In this document: positions 1 through 7,100 of the stretch, piece by piece
How positions within the stretch are numbered: the stretch's first letter is position 1
How the letters are laid out: each line of letters begins with the position of its first letter
Source of the DNA: Desulfobacterales bacterium
GTDB taxonomy: Bacteria; Desulfobacterota; Desulfobacteria; Desulfobacterales; Desulfobacteraceae
NCBI GenBank assembly: GCA_022361095.1
Contig: JAKSBO010000385.1
Location: forward strand, 1-7,681
Reading direction: 5' to 3'
DNA length: 7,681 nucleotides
Notes under the pieces: generated by a model
What the model was told of the DNA's origin: nothing
What the model saw: only the letters and a program-made list of their open reading frames with translations
Databases searched by the model: none
Translations under genes and position numbers: made by a program

Positions 1-26
1 ACAAATTCTTAGAGGAGAAACTGCCC

Positions 27-1472
27 ATGACAACGCCGAAGGGATCAAACCGTCTCCATACCCCCGGTATCAGCGAACCTATAGACGATTATCCGGAAAT
101 AATGATACCCGGCCTGCTGGAAAAGACCGCCGCATTACATCCGGACAGGCCTGCATTTCTTTTTGAGGAAAATGTTATTTCGTACAACCAGCTTTTAACC
201 ATGAGTCTCAACATGGCTGCCTCCCTGGGACGGCTGGGTATAAAAAAAGGGGACCGGGTCGCTCTTTTCATGAATAACTGCCCCCAGTTTGTAATAAGTA
301 TTTTTGCCATATCAAGAATCGGCGGAATCATCGTTAACAATATCAGCCCAATGTACGTTGTCCGGGAACTTGAGAGCATCTTTTTAAAAAATGACGTGGA
401 TGCGGTTATTGTGGAGCCCACGCTATGGAAGGGACTTGAACCGTTTATAGAAAAACTGCCCATTCGGCTGGCTGTTTTCAGCGATCAGCTTGACCTGGCC
501 AGGCCGGTTTTGCCCGGCAGGTCCTATGACATTCCGGATACAAAAATCCAGGCCGTCCATTTTCTTGAACTTATCGGGGAAACCGCCCCGGAGATCAAAC
601 CGGACCAGTGGTCTTACCCTGAACCCGACGATATCGCTTTTTTCCAACTGACAGGGGGTACCACCGGCCACCCCAAGGCCGCTATTCTAACCCACCGCAA
701 CCTGATTGCCAATGTTACCCAAGCCAAAGCGTATCTTGGAGAACTTGGCAGATCCTGGCAGGTGCTTTTGCCCAATATGCCGTTTAGTCATATTTACGGG
801 GTGACATGCGGTGTCCTGAATGCCTGTGCGTCCGGGTGGACAACCCTTATCATGACCCGGTTTTCCGTCACAGATACCCTGGCGTATCTTTCACGTTATC
901 CAGTAACGATTTTAAACAGCGTTCCGATTATTTTTTCAGGACTGATAGAACATCTTGAAAAAGACAGCCATCTTGAATCCTGTTTTTCTTATCTGAAGAT
1001 GGCAGGTTGCGGTTCAGCACCGCTTCCGGAAAGTATTTTTCAGCGGTTCAGGGAATTGACCGGTGTGGAACTCTGTCAAGGGTACGGTCTTACTGAAAGT
1101 TCCCCGGTGGTTTGCAGCACTCCGGTTTTAGGGGTGAAAAAAGCCGGAAGCGTTGGTTTGCCGTATCCCGGTGTTCAGGTGAAGATTGTTGACCCGTCAA
1201 ACCATTTGGTTGAGATGAAAACAGGTGCGTCCGGTGAACTTCTGGTTAAAGGGCCCCAGGTGATGAGGGGGTATTACAAAAATCCCGAGGCAACCCAAAA
1301 GGCGCTGTCCGGCGGTTATCTCCACACCGGAGATATTGCCTTCATAGACGGCGACGGATATGTATACCTCATTGGCCGGAAAGAAAGATTAATGATGTTG
1401 ACGCAATCGTTGTTGAAACCGCCTTCTGGCTGCCGCCGTGCAGGCAACTCAAAACGCGATGCTTTTTCCTAA
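27..1472 (+). CDS. AMP-forming acyl-CoA synthetase (FadD-like), C-terminally truncated
   Basis: Class I adenylate-forming enzyme that would activate a fatty or aryl acid to its CoA thioester through an acyl-AMP intermediate. Visible motifs are the phosphate-binding loop TGGTTGHPKA (residues 209-218), YGLTESSP (353-360), the YLHTGD aspartate motif (431-436, D436) and GRKER (450-454), which marks the hinge to the C-terminal domain. The start is ATG 27, with AGGAG at 13-17 placed 9 bases upstream. Family members usually run to about 500-560 residues. Here homology stops just after GRKERL, and about 27 unrelated residues (455-481) lead to a TAA. The usual glycine-rich/NVYP-type segment and the C-terminal catalytic lysine motif are missing and were not found in the other two frames. 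The protein is therefore probably inactive or badly impaired in acyl-AMP formation. The N-terminal 450 residues show no internal stops, so the break seems recent. Substrate cannot be judged. Family confidence is high; function as an intact enzyme is doubtful. Confidence 0.9.
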   Translation: MTTPKGSNRLHTPGISEPIDDYPEIMIPGLLEKTAALHPDRPAFLFEENVISYNQLLTMSLNMAASLGRLGIKKGDRVALFMNNCPQFVISIFAISRIGGIIVNNISPMYVVRELESIFLKNDVDAVIVEPTLWKGLEPFIEKLPIRLAVFSDQLDLARPVLPGRSYDIPDTKIQAVHFLELIGETAPEIKPDQWSYPEPDDIAFFQLTGGTTGHPKAAILTHRNLIANVTQAKAYLGELGRSWQVLLPNMPFSHIYGVTCGVLNACASGWTTLIMTRFSVTDTLAYLSRYPVTILNSVPIIFSGLIEHLEKDSHLESCFSYLKMAGCGSAPLPESIFQRFRELTGVELCQGYGLTESSPVVCSTPVLGVKKAGSVGLPYPGVQVKIVDPSNHLVEMKTGASGELLVKGPQVMRGYYKNPEATQKALSGGYLHTGDIAFIDGDGYVYLIGRKERLMMLTQSLLKPPSGCRRAGNSKRDAFS

Positions 1473-1788
1473 TCCTGGGATCCGTATAGAGCGGTGTTGT
1501 TTTCGGTTCAAACGCCGATGATTTCGGATTTTATGAACTCAAATTCATCTGCTCCCGGATGAAAGAAGATTTTTTCCGGGACAAGGATGCCGGAAAACAC
1601 TGCACCACAACCCTCGGCGGGTTCAGTTACCTTAAAAGCATACCCAATATGGGGGCTGATTTTGTGTCGATTTTTACGGAATTTATGGATTCGGCTCAAC
1701 GGTTTGTACCCTGAGCTGCGCGTTTGTTCAGGCGCTTGGGTATGCCGGGGACCTCATCGCCCAGAACGAGATTGACGTGATCATTTAG
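1391..1788 (+). pseudogene. Decayed 3' remnant of an unrecognised gene, fused to the broken ligase
   Basis: No intact gene fits this stretch, but coding-like peptides follow one another in alternating frames. One frame gives NDVDAIVVETAFW from 1391 to about 1429. A second frame then gives LLAAAVQATQNAML and PNPGIRIE (open 1417-1518). The first frame resumes with VVFGSNADDFGFYELKF and TTTLGGFSYLKSIPNMGADF (open 1490-1711, after a TAG at 1487-1489). The second frame ends with YGFGSTVCTLSCAFVQALGY and DLIAQNEIDVII before TAG 1786-1788. Read together with about three one-base shifts, these pieces look like the C-terminal 130 or so residues of one protein. The terminal TAG lies directly against the stop codon of the minus-strand gene at 1789, as expected for a real former gene end. 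I do not recognise the family. The alternatives are non-coding sequence with chance open stretches, or sequencing errors in an intact gene. Confidence 0.4.
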
Positions 1789-2652
1789 TCATCCATCCAA
1801 GGCGCTGTAAAACTTGTTGTAAATAATTGTCAGCAACAAGGCAAAGACCATTGAAGAGATTCCAATGGCGACACTGTAGTAAACGGATGTGGTCAGGGAT
1901 AACCGGATCAAAAGGGTGGCCAGTGCATATCCTGAATTTCTGAACACCGCATGGAATTGGGGCAATACGCCCTGGGCTATAAATACCATGAGGATGTCGG
2001 AAAAAAGCAGTACCGTGTAAAAAGAATGGAGAAAATTAAACCCGCCGGTTTTCTGGCTGATAAGCCAAAGATCAAATATCCCCATGCCGAAAAAGCTGAG
2101 AAGTATGCAGAATGCCACTGTTTTTTTTGCAGAGATAAACCGGTCAAGGCCGGGGCCCGCCATCACTGTTTTGTCACGTTTGTTCAGTTTGGTTAGAACT
2201 ATTCTATAGCAACCCAGCAGACAGAAAATGGCCAGGGCCCCAAATCCGTATGCAAAAATATGATACACCACATCTATGTGATGTGTCAGCGATAATGGTT
2301 CTGTCAGGTCAGCCAGTTGCTTGAACGCATTTCTTAAAAAGATTAAAGCCAGAATTTCAAATTGTTTGCCTAACGCCCGGGACATGGATTCGGGCAGGGT
2401 GAATATCATGGAGATGATTTCCATATATAAAACCAGAAGAAATGCAATATAGATGGCCGTAAAGTGACTGTGGGAGACATGTGCAGCCAGTTTTTGGGGA
2501 AGCATGCCATGCCGGTTAAATTCAATGACAATAAGACTGGCCAAAAAAATTATAATCAAAATATTCGATACCGTTTTATAGGTGGCTTCCCGGTACCAAA
2601 GCCTTTCTAAAGCGTCTAAGGCCTCTATGCACCTTGCATTAAGCGTTTTCAT
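1789..2652 (-). CDS. Uncharacterised polytopic inner-membrane protein (287 aa)
   Basis: I do not recognise the family. The protein has a short, charged N-terminus (residues 1-26) followed by about eight hydrophobic stretches: roughly 27-44, 64-86, 97-110 (short, with R107 and K111 at its end), 126-148, 177-197, 207-228, 242-258 and 261-279. The segment 88-111 (ESMSRALGKQFEILALIFLR and following) mixes charged and hydrophobic residues, and with H61/H63 and H124/H125 it is the most likely functional part. A basic loop lies at 155-177 (KLNKRDK, RFISAKK), suggesting that this loop is cytoplasmic. The start is ATG at 2652-2650; the upstream purine signal is weak (GTAGATAG), so the start is moderately secure. 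It converges on the ligase remnant, with its TGA touching the TAG at 1786-1788, and diverges from the HD-GYP/kinase operon. A transporter or channel-like role is possible, but no diagnostic motif is present. Confidence 0.8.
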   Translation of the reverse strand: MKTLNARCIEALDALERLWYREATYKTVSNILIIIFLASLIVIEFNRHGMLPQKLAAHVSHSHFTAIYIAFLLVLYMEIISMIFTLPESMSRALGKQFEILALIFLRNAFKQLADLTEPLSLTHHIDVVYHIFAYGFGALAIFCLLGCYRIVLTKLNKRDKTVMAGPGLDRFISAKKTVAFCILLSFFGMGIFDLWLISQKTGGFNFLHSFYTVLLFSDILMVFIAQGVLPQFHAVFRNSGYALATLLIRLSLTTSVYYSVAIGISSMVFALLLTIIYNKFYSALDG

Positions 2653-2787
2653 GGCTATCTACAATTTTTTAAATTTTGGGTAATGCGTTTTACGTCTCCG
2701 TCAATCCAGGGAGCCGTTGGAAATTTTTACCAGGAAATAAAACAGCATAGCATATTTTGACCTGTTTTTATAAAAATAACATTTCCG

Positions 2788-2828
2788 CAGTATTAAAATA
2801 ATGGTACTTTTAATGCAGAAAAATACTG
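2788..2828. repeat. Nested inverted repeats, possible operator
   Basis: An outer 7-bp inverted pair, CAGTATT (2788-2794) and AATACTG (2822-2828), encloses an inner 7-bp pair, ATTAAAA (2792-2798) and TTTTAAT (2808-2814). The two pairs overlap at the left arm, so they cannot both pair fully. The arms are AT-rich, with no following T-run on either side that would suggest a terminator. The repeats bracket the sigma-54-like element at 2802-2817, which would suit a regulator site. In such AT-rich DNA, 7-bp pairs can arise by chance. Confidence 0.35.
2802..2817 (+). promoter_or_regulatory. Candidate sigma-54 (-24/-12) promoter for the HD-GYP/kinase operon
   Basis: The sequence TGGTAC-TTTTA-ATGCA matches the sigma-54 consensus TGGCAC-N5-TTGCA at all but two fixed positions. 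The invariant GG and GC dinucleotides are spaced by exactly 10 bases, as required. It points toward the gene at 3001 and would give a leader of about 170 bases. No activator-binding site is identified, although the inverted repeats around it could serve as one. A chance match remains possible. Confidence 0.4.
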
Positions 2829-2846
2829 ATAAAATACAATTTCCAG

Positions 2847-2875
2847 TTGACTCCTGATTTTATACATTCTTTAAC
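2847..2875 (+). promoter_or_regulatory. Candidate sigma-70-type promoter for the HD-GYP/kinase operon
   Basis: A -35 box TTGACT (2847-2852, 5 of 6 to consensus) is followed, after the optimal 17-base spacer, by TTTAAC (2870-2875, 4 of 6 to TATAAT). Transcription would start near 2882, about 120 bases before the ATG at 3001. It could work instead of, or together with, the sigma-54-like site just upstream. Confidence 0.4.
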
Positions 2876-3000
2876 GTAGGCTGTATCTGCCTTTCTTGTC
2901 ATAAGATTGGGTCAATGGCGTTTCTAAAGACGACAGATAATTAACTTACAGGCAAAAATTTTCAGTAATGATATTCCGGGAAGAATAGGAAAAAACTGAA

Positions 3001-4110
3001 ATGATAAAAAATGCAATGGAGAAAGAGACGATACTCATTGTGGACGACACACCCGACAATCTGGCAATTCTGGGCGAACTGCTGATGCCGAATTATCAGG
3101 TCCGTGTTGCCAATTCAGGCCATAACGCCCTTATTGCAGCCGACATCGACCCGCTGCCTGACCTTATTCTGCTTGATATCATGATGCCGGAAATGGATGG
3201 ATATGAGGTCATAAAACACCTGAAAAATAATCCCAGAACAAGCGACATTCCTGTCATTTTTATAACGGCGCTGGATACGTGCGAAGACGAGGCCAAAGGG
3301 CTTGATCTCGGTGCCATGGACTATATATCCAAACCGGTGCGCGCGCCTATTTTGCTGGCCCGGGTTAAGGGACAACTTGAGATCAAGGCGGCCCGGGACA
3401 TACTGCGGGACCAGAACAATTGGCTTGAATTGGAAATTGCGCGGCGAATTCGCCAGTATCAAAAAGTCCAGGACATCAGCATGCGCGCCTTGGCCAGCCT
3501 GGCTGAAGCCCGGGATGACGAGACAGGCAATCATATTCTGCGTACACAAAACTATGTAAGGGTTTTAGCTGAAGAACTGGCCAAAAACGCCGAATATGCC
3601 GACGTTCTTACCGAACAGACCATTGAAAGCTATACAAAGGCAGCCCCGCTGCATGATATCGGTAAAGTGGGTATTCCGGACCACGTTTTGTGTAAGCCGG
3701 GCAAGCTTACCCCCCAAGAGTGGGGGATTATGAAAACCCATGCCCAGATCGGTGCCGATGCCATTCGCCGGGCCATCGGAAATGAGGACGATAAAGAGGC
3801 GGTGGATTTTCTTTATGTGGCCATGGACATTGCCGGTTGCCACCATGAAAAGTGGGACGGCTGCGGTTACCCCAAAGGGCTGTCTGGAAACCATATTCCC
3901 CTGGCAGCAAGGCTGATGGCATTGGCTGACGTGTTTGATGCACTGATCAGCGACCGGGTTTATAAATCTGCGTACCCTTTGGATACCACCATAAATATTA
4001 TTAATAATGGCCGCGGAACACACTTTGATCCGGATATCGTCGATGCATTCAACCGGCGGGTGAACGATTTTCAGAACATTGCTGCCCGCTATAAGGACCA
4101 GCAGGAATAG
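3001..4110 (+). CDS. Response regulator with HD-GYP cyclic-di-GMP phosphodiesterase domain
   Basis: A cytoplasmic 369-residue regulator. The receiver domain (about residues 9-126) has the acidic pair D15/D16, phospho-acceptor D59, T89 and K111, so it should be phosphorylatable. A helical linker (about 127-160) leads to an HD-GYP domain (about 161-355). The metal and catalytic residues all look present: H178 in GNH, H218-D219 in LHDIGK, H247 in KTHAQIG, H281-H282-E283, the GCGYP motif (287-291) and D310 in LADVFDAL. HD-GYP proteins hydrolyse cyclic-di-GMP to pGpG and/or GMP, so phosphorylation would be expected to tune second-messenger breakdown. There is no DNA-binding domain. ATG 3001 is preferred because TAGGA lies 10 bases upstream; ATG 3016 is the alternative and would also keep the receiver complete. 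The hybrid kinase begins 50 bases downstream, so the two are probably co-transcribed partners. Confidence 0.95.
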   Translation: MIKNAMEKETILIVDDTPDNLAILGELLMPNYQVRVANSGHNALIAADIDPLPDLILLDIMMPEMDGYEVIKHLKNNPRTSDIPVIFITALDTCEDEAKGLDLGAMDYISKPVRAPILLARVKGQLEIKAARDILRDQNNWLELEIARRIRQYQKVQDISMRALASLAEARDDETGNHILRTQNYVRVLAEELAKNAEYADVLTEQTIESYTKAAPLHDIGKVGIPDHVLCKPGKLTPQEWGIMKTHAQIGADAIRRAIGNEDDKEAVDFLYVAMDIAGCHHEKWDGCGYPKGLSGNHIPLAARLMALADVFDALISDRVYKSAYPLDTTINIINNGRGTHFDPDIVDAFNRRVNDFQNIAARYKDQQE

Positions 4111-4160
4111 CGCTTTAGTGTCCCAACCATAACTTGGAAAATTTAAGGGGCTGCGTTACT

Positions 4161-7100
4161 ATGCTTAAATATATTTCATCTCTGATCTGTTTGCTGATTG
4201 TCCTGTTGCTCGATGCAGGCGTTGCCGGTTTTGTCGGGATTGCCGTGATCTGCCTTGCCTTGTTTCAGAGTCTGTATACCCCTAAAAAAAATAGGGGAGC
4301 GGCGCTTGATCAGGCACAAAGAATCGCAGATCAGCGTTTTGAATCGTTGAGCAATAATATACCCGGTGGATTTGTTTTCCGTTTTACAATATTTTCTGAT
4401 CGGACAGGGGCGTTTTCGTACATCAGTCAGGGGGTGCAAACGCTGTTTAATTGTTCACCTGAGCAGATCATTAGAGATCCGTCACTCATATTGTCCCGCA
4501 TGGATAAAACTTCTAAAGCCCGTTTTCGTCATGTTATGGCATACAATGCAGAAAATATATCCACAATTACCGAAGAATTTAAGTTTGACCTGGACAATGA
4601 TCACTCTTTATGGATGCAGTTCAATGCCCATCCGGTAAGGGAGGCAGATGGGACAATTGTTTGGGATGGTGTCGGAATCGATATCACCGGGCATAAAAAA
4701 GTTCAAAACAATTTGCGGCAAAGCGAAGCACGGTTTCGCAAAATTTTTTCCGAATCCAGATCCCCGGTGTTTCTGATGGAGGATCTGCGGTTTATTGATG
4801 CCAACCGGGCGGCATTGGAGCTTTTAGGGTATGATTCACCGGAAGAATTGCGTGGCATTGCACCCGTAGAGATATCACCCAAATATCAATCGGATGGAAA
4901 ATTAACCAAAGAGAAAGTGAAGGAAGTCCATGAGGCCGCTTCCACAAGGGGAAGCCATCGCTTTGAGTGGGAACATGTTAAAAAGGACGGCACTCACTTT
5001 TTTGTGGAGGTGACGTTAACATCCATACGGTTTGAAGACAGGGTGCTTTTTCATGTCTCATGGACGGATATCTCGGCACGTAAACAGATGGAGAGCCGGC
5101 TAAAGGAGTTTGAGGCCATCGTCAACTCGTCAGACGATGCCATTATTTCCAAGACCCTATACGGTACGGTCCTCAGTTGGAATAAGGGGGCAGAAAAGAT
5201 TTTTGGATATAAGGCCGATGAAATCATCGGACGGCCTATTAACCGACTGTTTCCCTACGATTTATGGATACAGGAACAAAAAATTCTTGAAAAAATAAAG
5301 CAGGGCATTAATATTGAGCACTTTGAAACCCGGCGGCTGCGCAAAGATGGCGTCGTCATTGATGTATCCGTTACCATTTCTCCTATATATGATAAAGATG
5401 GCGTGGTGTGGGCGGCATCAAAGATTGCCAGGGATATCACAGAGAAAAAACAGATTGCCTTTTTACTTGAAGAGCAGCGAAGGCAATTCAAAATCCTTTT
5501 GGAAACCATTCCCGATCTTGTATGGTTTAAAGACAACGATGGTGTGTTTCTTTTTTGCAACCAGCGTTTTGAAGCAATGTTCGGGGCAAAAGCCGAACAG
5601 ATTGTGGGCAAAACCGTCTATGAATTTTTTGAAAAAGAGGTGGCGGATGCCTTCAGGCAAAGTGACATGGCCGCCATGAAGGCCGGCAAGTCCATCATGA
5701 ACGAAGAGTGGGTAACCTTTCCCTCGGACGGTCATACGGAATTGTTGGAAACCATCAGAACCCCCTTGAGGAATGATAAGAACGAAATTATCGGCGTTTT
5801 GGGGATTGCCCATGACATCACGGCACGGACCCGCAACGAAGAGCGCTTGCGTAAATTTTCCCTGGCCGTGGAGCAAAGTGCCAATGCCGTTGTCATCACT
5901 GACCGGAACAGCAATATAGAATACGTCAATCAGCGATTCACAGAGATGACCGGGTATGCCGGAGATGATGTGATCGGAAAAACACCCCATATCATCAGCT
6001 CAGACCAGACACCTAAAGAGACCTATGAACAGTTGTGGGATGCCTTGGAGCAAGGAATGTCCTGGAGCGGCGAATTTAAAAATAGACGCAAAAACGGTGA
6101 ACACTATTTTGAATCTGCGGTCATTACCCCCTTGCGTGATAAAGACGGTACGGTGACCCATTTTGTCGCAATTAAAGAGGATATCACAGAGAAAAAACAG
6201 ATCGAACAGGAACTGAGCAATCATCGCCAGCACCTGGAAAAATTGGTCAAATCAAGAACGGTAGAGCTTGAAGCCGCTAAACTTCAGGCCGAAGCCGCCA
6301 ATCAGGCAAAAAGTACGTTTCTGGCCAACATGAGCCATGAAATCAGAACACCGATGAATGCCATTATCGGGTTTGCCCACCTGATCCGCGGGCACATCAA
6401 GGATGAGGAGCCGCAAGGGATGGCATCCAAGATCATCCGCTCCGGGAAACATCTGCTGGGGATCATCAATGACATACTTGATTTGTCAAAAATTGAAGAG
6501 GAGGCTTTAATTTTGGAAAAGACTACTTTTTTAACGTCCGCAATCATTGATAATGTCTGCAGCATGATACAGGAACCGATTTTCCAGAGAGGGCTTGAGT
6601 TAACCGTAAACAACGACCCGGAACTGGATACTCTGCCTGTTATCGGAGATCCCCTGCGCCTCCGGCAGATACTGGTCAATTATCTTGGAAATGCCGTTAA
6701 GTTTACCGAAAAGGGCCGGATTACATTGAATGCCGTTGTTTCCCAAAAGCGGGCCCATGACGTTGAGTTACGGTTTGAGGTTCAGGATACCGGCATCGGC
6801 ATCCGTGAAGAACAAAAAAATACGGTGTTTGATTCATTTGTTCAGGCAGATTCCCAAACGACCCGCAAACATGGCGGCACGGGTCTGGGGCTCGCCATCT
6901 CCAGGCAATTGGCGCGCATGATGGGCGGAGATGCCGGCGTTAACAGCGAACTTGGAAAGGGCAGTACCTTTTGGTTTACCGCAGTTTTAAAACTTGGCGA
7001 TGCCAAAGACATCAAGACAGACGTCCGTCAGGCGTTGGCAAAACTGCGGGAGAACGCCCGTGTTCTGCTGGTGGAAGACAATGAAATTAACCAGGAGGTG

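Larger units (their letters stand above)
2653..3000. other. AT-rich divergent intergenic region (348 bp)
   Basis: This region separates the minus-strand membrane protein from the plus-strand HD-GYP/kinase operon, so it should hold the promoters of both. I see no open reading frame with coding character and no tRNA-like fold. The centre (about 2740-2880) is very AT-rich and contains the promoter-like sites and inverted repeats listed separately. From 2876 to 2985 the sequence is ordinary leader, with no recognised riboswitch. A TAGGA at 2986-2990 lies 10 bases before the ATG at 3001 and is the probable ribosome binding site of the HD-GYP gene. No convincing promoter was found for the minus-strand gene. 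Confidence 0.7.

Noticed and set aside
1391..1429. NDVDAIVVETAFW resembles NDVDAVIVEPTLW inside the ligase (nt 390-428), with mostly third-position differences, hinting at a fused paralogous ligase.
   Set aside because: The likeness ends after 13 codons on both sides and the following residues do not resemble the ligase, so a chance match within another gene is more likely.
1508..1699. A 63-codon open frame on the minus strand.
   Set aside because: It has no good ribosome binding site and lies antisense to the better-supported plus-strand remnant.
1560..1710. The peptide GGFSYLKSIPNMGADF looks a little like the late part of an EAL domain.
   Set aside because: The catalytic and metal-binding EAL motifs are absent and the surrounding peptide does not follow the EAL pattern.
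1669..1788. GFGSTVCTLSCAFVQALGY recalls the C-terminal region of DNA-3-methyladenine glycosylase I.
   Set aside because: Only a few spaced residues agree and a two-residue insertion is needed. The upstream peptides do not resemble that enzyme.
2675..2704. TTGACG on the minus strand (2704-2699) as a -35 box for the membrane protein gene.
   Set aside because: At 16-18 bases spacing there is no acceptable -10 box; the best is a poor ACCCAA or TACCCA.
4111..4160. A possible terminator between the HD-GYP gene and the kinase.
   Set aside because: Only a 4-bp CCAA/TTGG pairing is present, with no GC-rich stem or T-run, so the two genes are treated as one operon.
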